Below, in pieces: positions 58,701 through 64,000 of a stretch of 64,000 nucleotides of DNA (positions within the stretch are counted from its first letter, which is position 1; every line of letters begins with the position of its first letter). A model generated the notes under the pieces. The model saw only the letters and a list, made by a program, of their open reading frames with translations. It was not told the DNA's origin and ran no database searches. The translations under genes were made by a program, and so were the position numbers. Origin of the DNA: Gadus chalcogrammus (Eukaryota > Chordata > Actinopteri > Gadiformes > Gadidae); NCBI RefSeq assembly GCF_026213295.1, contig NC_079434.1, forward strand, positions 9,913,651-9,977,650, given 5' to 3'.

Positions 58701-60129
58701 AATGTGGCCGTTTAAAACGTAACTCCTGTACTTCAGGGAACATCGGAACCTGACACGTACAAACTAGATTATTCAGGTTATTATCACTTAGGTCTGACTG
58801 GGGAGACAGACCTTAGTAATAATTAAAGGTTTAAGTGCGGGGTGTAATACTAGCGTGTGTATTCTGCATAAGTAACTGTCTTGTCGCAGAGTTGGAGAAG
58901 CAGGATAAGTAGGATCCGCTGCAGTCAGCATGCTGCCGGTTTGTCAAAGGGATATTTAATTATGTATTGTAATATCCTAATGTTTTAACTGAATAATAGA
59001 TGACAGTTAAAGACGGCAGGCGATAGTTTTAATGCTTGGATGAACCTCATTTGACAGAAATATAGATTAGAAGCGCTGGCTAGATAAGCAAAGCTCCATT
59101 AAACAACCACATTATTTTTAATTCAACAATATGTGGTTTCTGCTCAACCAAGTGGAAAAACACATGTATATAATCTAAGTAAATAAGTTAGTAGGGCAAG
59201 TTTAACTTGGGGATGTGGAATAAAACAGACATTCAGAGTGTTCTTTGAATGGTTTGAAACAAGACGACATTTTATATTAGGATCTGCCACCATTTTATTT
59301 CCATTGGGATAGTCTTTTCGTTGATGGCTGACACCAACCTGCTGTTTAAGAAACACAATGATGATAATCATCTATACAACTAAATCATATTAGTCATTGT
59401 GATAGACATTCCTTACACAGCGGGAAAAGTATTTAAACCATGGTCTGATGCCTAAATAAAAACCTTTAGGCTGTTCATCACTTGTTAGAATGAAATTATT
59501 ATCGCAGATAAAAACATAAAAAGTCCCTAAATTCACTTAAATATTTCACTTTCTCTATACTATTTTCAATATTAATAATAAAGTGTAGGTACCAGACTTT
59601 ATTATTAATATAACACCAGTTATGATGATCATTACAAGCTCAAAATGTACAATCTTGTGACATCACAAGTGAGAGTTATCTACCCAGATCATCCTACCAA
59701 GTTGGTACATTCCAAGTCTCTCTTATCTTACATCTAGATGTACACATTCCCACTCGTGATGTCAGTAGAGGGTCGATTTTGAAATCCTTAATCACCTAGC
59801 GGCCATATTTAGGTGACTGACGAAGGTTTCCCCGCCCAACTTGACAACATGGCCGCCAGGTGAATACCGGGAGGGCACTGGCCTTCTTCATGAGGCCCAT
59901 TTAAAGCCCTCTGGCTGATCCACATGACGCCTGGTGGTGGGTGCCGTGACTCCTCCTCACCTGCAGATGGCAGACTGGCTGTAGGCAGGCCCCTCGGCCG
60001 CGCTCAGCGCCTGCCCCACCTGGGTCTGGGTGAGGCCCAGCGACAGACGGCGGATCTTGAAGGCCTTGGCGAACTCCCGGATCTCCTCCAGGTTCACCCC
60101 GTCCACCTCGCTGGGCGCGCTCTGGGGAT
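55791..60129 (-). CDS. pou6f2: POU class 6 homeobox transcription factor, C-terminal exons only
   Basis: Two coding exons are present: 60129-59961 and 56190-55791; the gene is partial because upstream exons lie outside the window. The first encodes the POU-specific domain (GVNLEEIREFAKAFKIRRL, LGLTQTQVGQAL, AYSQSAIC). The second encodes its end (FEKLDITPKSAQKIKPVLER), the linker and the homeodomain (KKRKRRTSFTPQALEILN, VVRVWFCNKRQALKNTIKR). The tail PEPGPAASMDPLTDSMEE resembles POU6F2 rather than POU6F1. The residue split across the junction is Arg (AG|G). The intron between is about 3.8 kb. The product is a nuclear DNA-binding regulator, known mainly from retina and brain. An alternative acceptor 96 bases upstream of the last exon is described separately. 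Confidence 0.94.
56191..56286 (-). CDS. pou6f2: pou6f2 alternative in-frame extension inside the POU domain
   Basis: The acceptor TTCTCCCCAG at 56288-56287 would start the last exon 96 bases earlier and add 32 residues, beginning HTILRSHFFLPQEAQENT and ending LNPGLLYPAR, before FEKLD. Human POU6F2 (first described as RPF-1) has a 36-residue insert with near-identical sequence at the same place. The segment is open and in frame, so both isoforms are possible here. Confidence 0.85.
57990..58145. other. Candidate conserved non-coding element in the pou6f2 intron
   Basis: This repeat-free, AT-rich stretch contains ATTATGCAT (58088-58096), an octamer-like POU/homeodomain site, and GAATATTTCATGG. 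It would fit an enhancer, possibly autoregulatory. Composition only; no alignment was made. Confidence 0.25.
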
Positions 60130-60140
60130 CTAACCACACG

Positions 60141-60416
60141 ACAGGGGGCGGGGTTAGCTCGATGACAGGTGAGGAGGCGCGGTTAACAAGTGACACAATA
60201 GGGGGCGGGGTTAGCTCGATGACAGGTGAGGAGGCGTGGTTAACTATTGACCCAAAAGGGGGCGGGGTTAACTCGATGACATATGAGGAGGCGCGGTTAA
60301 CTATTGACACAATAGGGGGCGAGGTTAAGTAGTGACACAAAAGGGGGCGGGGTTAACTAGTGACACAATAGGGGCCGGGGTTAACTAGTGACACATTAGG
60401 GGGCGGGGTTAACTCT
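60141..60416. repeat. GC-box minisatellite next to the POU-domain exon
   Basis: At least six copies contain AGGGGGCGGGGTTA. The longer ones add CTCGATGACAGGTGAGGAGG and GCGGTTAAC, giving a unit near 55 bases. The array starts about 12 bases upstream of the exon on the minus strand, so it covers the region where the pyrimidine tract and branch point are expected. On that strand it is C-rich (CCCCGCCCCC). GGGGCGGGG is also an Sp1/KLF motif. Confidence 0.85.
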
Positions 60417-61839
60417 GAGGCCCAAAGCGCAGGGCTCTGTGCTTCTTTTGCTGCTCTGAGCAAACAAGAATAATACAGCCCTTCTGCCTTGGTGCTCTGT
60501 GCTCAGTGGGAAAGAACCTTCACATATCAGTAGAATAACAGATGTATCTCAGAAAGATCATCTCTCACCTGCAGTTTTATTAACTATAATATGTGCTTGT
60601 TATACTATGTCTGGTCGAGCTCATTTTAACTAGGTTACTGTAAGTACGGCTGGGAATTTTTATAATAATCATTATTTATTAGTTGATCATATTTTGTACT
60701 AAGAATCTGACTCTGCAAAGTTAGATAAGCTGTCAAAATAAATATTGTGGAGTGAACAACATTGCATCCAAATTGTAGTTTGGTAGAAGTGTAAAATAAC
60801 CTAATTGTTAGGTGCTGCCTTCAAGGTTAACCTGTGATTTTTCAACGTTGGCCCTATTTTCCCAGCTTTGGGAACAAATTCAAAAATGTATCTTGTAGAT
60901 ACGTTTGAGCCATAATCCACAAATTCCGGCTGCAATGTAATCCTTTGGGCCAATAGCCCCCTATCAATGTATGTCCTCTTAAAAGTGCTGGTTCTCGCCA
61001 ATGACAGGGTTCCTACAGAGAAAAACCTAATGTTTCATTAACCTAATCCTGCTTAATCCCGACAGTTTGTTATTGTGTCTAACCAAATCTCGCTTGAGGA
61101 GAATTCTCAATCTGAAATCTCGCAAGAGTTGAGTTGTTGAAGGAAGCGAACTTTAGCAACATGAGTGAGTTGGAGAGAGCACTGCCAGGCCCTCTGCAAA
61201 TTTCCTCGAGCAACTCAAACCTCAAGATTTACGAAGCCAGACTCCTCAAGCAAGACTTGATAGGACACAATAACAAACAAACCAAATCAAGAGAAAGATA
61301 GAGAAAACAGTTGTATTTCTAGGGATCCTTTCCATAATTCTGCCAGACACTAATGCTAACAATCGGAGCCAGTCTGATTGTAGATTACGGCAGCAGTGTT
61401 TTCGCTTAATACTCTACCATTTTCCAAAATTGTCGTCCGAAATCGTCCCTTACACCCAAAATGCTGGGAAAATAGGGCCCAGGTTTAAAACTCCAGAACT
61501 ATCCTTTATATTTATGTCTGACACCTATTTTCAGGTTCCGTCCCACAGAGGTCCCAATACATTATTTTGAGCAAGAACACCAAATGTGGTAAATAAAGCT
61601 TATTTTCTGGTAATCTACTGCACTTAAACACTATCTCTTTAGGAACTTTAACGCATAAAAAGGTAAGGATATACTTCTAATATAATGTATAAAGAACCTT
61701 TCAGAGGTTAAAGCTTTGAAACCCACCCTGCATGAAGCATATCGTTACAATAAAACACCTTTGAAAATATGTGCGCTATGATGAAAATGATGAAGCAATG
61801 CCTTATTAGAACGCAAGGCACCAAACATCCTCCTATGAG

Positions 61840-62095
61840 CTCCAAGAAAGCTCTGCTCCGACACCTAAGGAGGGTGTAAATGGCTCCATTGTACGGATAA
61901 ACATTCCCTAATGTGTTTAATCGTCACACAGAGAGCATGTTGTTACTCGAAGATATAGGCGTGACAATGGAGCCGTCATGCGTGGCATATCAGAGATTTT
62001 ATGGGCAATCGTGAAAACAGACCCTCTTCAAATGCAGCCCAAGTGGAATGACAGAATTATTCTCATTCAGACCGCCCAAGGTAAGGCCTTTCAAA
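61840..62095. other. Candidate conserved non-coding element
   Basis: Repeat-free sequence contains TGACAATGGAGCC (with its GGCTCCATTGTAC inverse 80 bases earlier), AATTATTCTCATT and GGGCAATCGTGAA. The paired GGCTCCATTGT/ACAATGGAGCC words, with ACAAT resembling SOX sites, suggest a dyad. Inference from composition only. Confidence 0.25.
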
Positions 62096-62499
62096 TCTGC
62101 TCACACAATAAAATACTTTCACACACAATAATGTGAGTCAACACAATATCCAGCACCAATCTAAAGAAAACATTATTTATGAACAGAACCTGCCCGCTGC
62201 ACTTAAACAGATTTTCAAAAACTTGGTTGAGGCGTTTTTGAAAAATGTCCCCCCTAATAAAAAGTGATTTCACATTGTACATCACTGTCAGCTACGCTGG
62301 CATCATGCTTACCAAAGCAAAGTTTGTGCGTCTGAATTATTCATGCTGGTCATTATCAATGAATTATTTAAGGAAGCCTCCAAGCGTATTTAAGCAGAAA
62401 TCTATGGGCTGCCATCGCCGTCAGCCTCATAAGTGACGCCATGCGTCTGTGGCGTGCACGTGATGGGGTGTGCACGGGATGGGGTGTGCACGGGATGAC

Positions 62500-63145
62500 G
62501 GGAGAGGAGGCGGAGGAGGTGGGAAGAGGAGGAGATGGGAGTGGAGGAGGTGGACTTGGGAGAAATGGGGGTGGAGTGGAGGAGGAGGGGAGAGGAGGTG
62601 GTGGAGGGAGTGAGAGGAGGAGGTGGAGGAGAGGAGCTGGTGGAGGAGGAGAGGAGGGGAGAGGAGGTGGAGGAGGGAGTGAGAGGAGGAGGTGGAGGGG
62701 AGGAGCTGGTGGAGGAGGAGAGGAGGGGAGAGGAGGTGGAGGAGGGAGTGAGAGGAGGAGGTGGAGGGGAGGAGCTGGTGGAGGAGGAGAGGAGGGGAGA
62801 GGAGGTGGAGGAGGAGAGGAGCTGGTGGAGGAGGAGAGGAGGGGAGAGGAGGTGGAGGAGGGGAGAGGAGGTGGAGGAGGAGAGGAGGGGAGAGGAGGTG
62901 GAGGAGGAGAGGAGCTGGTGGAGGAGGAGAGGAGGGGAGAGGAGGTGGAGGCGAGGAGGAGGGGAGAGGAGGTGGAGGCGAGGAGGAGGGGAGGGGAGGT
63001 GGAGGCGAGGAGGAGGGGAGGGGAGGTGGTGGAGGAGGGGAGGAGGGAAGGTGGAGGAGGGGAGGAGTGGAGGTGGAGGAGGAGGGGAGGGGAGGTGGAG
63101 GAGGGGGGAGGGGAGGAGGAGGTGGAGGAGGGGGAAGGTGGTATA
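62500..63145. repeat. Long G/A-only tract (GGAGGAGGTGGA-type)
   Basis: About 650 bases consist almost wholly of purines with periodic T and rare C. The unit is roughly GAGGAGGGGAGAGGAGGTGG, with 60-75-base higher-order repeats carrying GGAGGGAGTGAGAGGAGG and GGAGCTGGTGGAGGAG. Pro/Ser or Gly/Glu open frames on both strands are artefacts of composition. Confidence 0.95.
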
Positions 63146-63389
63146 CACCATTCAGCCATCTCCCAAAGGAGAGCTTTGTACTATTGAGTATGAAAGACAA
63201 TCTCTCCTTTCCTGCCCTTGTGTTTATAAGAATAACCTGTTTATGTACAAACACAGCAGGTAAATGCTGCGTAAATCGTGATAACATTGACCAGAGAAGA
63301 TGATGGGACATAGAGGTTCACAACACTATTATGCAGACTGAAAAAGGGTTCATTTAGTTATGTTTGATTACTGGAGGAGAATATGAAAT

Positions 63390-63600
63390 GAAAACAATTC
63401 CTGCAACAAGTGCCTGTTTTTCACAATAATTACATTTGCCGCTACATAGCTGCCTCTAAAATGAGTTTAACCTGGACTTTAGGGGGGACTGACTGTGACA
63501 AATGAAATGGAGCTGAATAAAACATAGTTTTTAAGGGAATGGTAGCAGGACGACAGGGTAAGGCCTAATGATTTATAGAGCCGCAGAGACGGCCCAAACA
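63390..63600. other. Candidate conserved non-coding element
   Basis: This repeat-free stretch has ACAATAATTACATTTGC, TGACAAATGAAATGGAGC and AATGATTTATAGAGCC words, typical of homeodomain-rich regulatory sequence. No coding frame. Composition only. Confidence 0.22.
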
Positions 63601-64000
63601 CTTTAGGGAGCGAAGGCTTGGTTCCAGACACAACACGCTTTTATTTTACAGTAAACAGGAAAACAAAGCAGCACAGTCAGGAAGAAAGTAAGCAATGGAA
63701 CTTCCCGGTTCTCCAAATAAAGGTCCTCCCTTAATGCTAGTGCGCTAAATAGCCCTGCCCAGAGATACATCAAGGGTTGGTTTAGAGCCAGGCTTGAACG
63801 AAAACACGACAGGACTTGACTGTGTGGACCTGGAGCCACCTCTGCAGAGAACTGGGGTCCTCACAGGTGTAAAGATCCCCTATCTAAACACCAGGTTTTA
63901 AAATCGACTCACTAGTTCACGCACAAGTGGGAGTTATACCACCAGTCGTGGGATGGACAGACTATGCAGCCTACCAGTTGATACAGTCCTCTCGGCAGGC

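Larger units (their letters stand above)
60130..64000. other. Probable pou6f2 upstream intron
   Basis: No exon of pou6f2 or another gene was recognised here. The stretch contains a GC-box minisatellite, a long purine tract and several repeat-free AT-rich runs (61840-62095, 62285-62435, 63390-63600) that could be regulatory. The phase of the exon at 60129 requires one more base from an exon beyond this window or undetected here. Confidence 0.5.

Noticed and set aside
58478..58743. Overlapping 74- and 77-codon frames on both strands in the pou6f2 intron
   Set aside because: Both strands are open over the same stretch, there is no known homology, and no splice or polyadenylation signals fit.
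62368..63311. Six overlapping long open frames rich in Pro/Ser or Gly/Glu
   Set aside because: They exist on both strands and in several frames of the same purine repeat and have no splice, start or family features.

Overview
The window is nuclear DNA from a vertebrate, almost certainly a teleost fish. It holds spliced genes with GT-AG introns whose predicted proteins are recognisable vertebrate orthologues. It also holds many fish-type hAT and MITE elements and a very high density of dinucleotide microsatellites. That density recalls cod-like (gadiform) genomes, but the species cannot be settled from the sequence alone. There is no sign of a prokaryotic or viral replicon.

Layout. 1-3.0 kb: a minisatellite block with a ~0.45 kb module present three times. 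3.0-11.2 kb: mostly intergenic, with one possible terminal exon, a hAT MITE, a LINE remnant and a CpG-rich spot carrying a CRE. 11.3-14.1 kb (- strand): a complete myc gene. 14.2-20.7 kb: intergenic, with a minisatellite and a MITE. 20.8-31.3 kb (+ strand): a complete 12-exon ankh gene (494 codons). 31.4-45.9 kb (- strand): a 10-exon OTULIN-family deubiquitinase gene with a long acidic N-terminal extension and an apparent frameshift. Two nested transposon clusters lie in its introns. 46.7-48.0 kb (- strand): a 3-exon yae1 gene. 48.2-55.2 kb: intergenic, microsatellites and possible conserved non-coding sequence. 55.2-60.1 kb (- strand): the last two coding exons of pou6f2, encoding the POU-specific domain and homeodomain. 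60.1-64 kb: probably the upstream intron of pou6f2, with a GC-box minisatellite and a ~0.65 kb purine tract.

The genes do not form a pathway. Myc and Pou6f2 are transcription factors, Ankh is a membrane exporter, Otulin removes linear ubiquitin chains, and Yae1 helps load an iron-sulfur cluster on the ribosome-recycling factor ABCE1. In human, ANKH and OTULIN are neighbours on 5p15, YAE1 and POU6F2 are neighbours on 7p14, and MYC is on 8q24. The window therefore joins three human synteny blocks.

The most striking local features are simple repeats placed at splice acceptors: a quadruplicated intron 4/exon 5 junction in ankh, and (TG)n tracts at the acceptors of ankh exon 10 and otulin exon 2. 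Others are the predicted N-terminal MGSCCC lipidation signal, paired PIM-like motifs and upstream ISRE of the otulin gene, and the fish version of the alternative acceptor that inserts residues into the POU6F2 POU domain. I did not find a wholly new multi-gene system. Gene identities rest on recognition of protein sequence; no database search was run.
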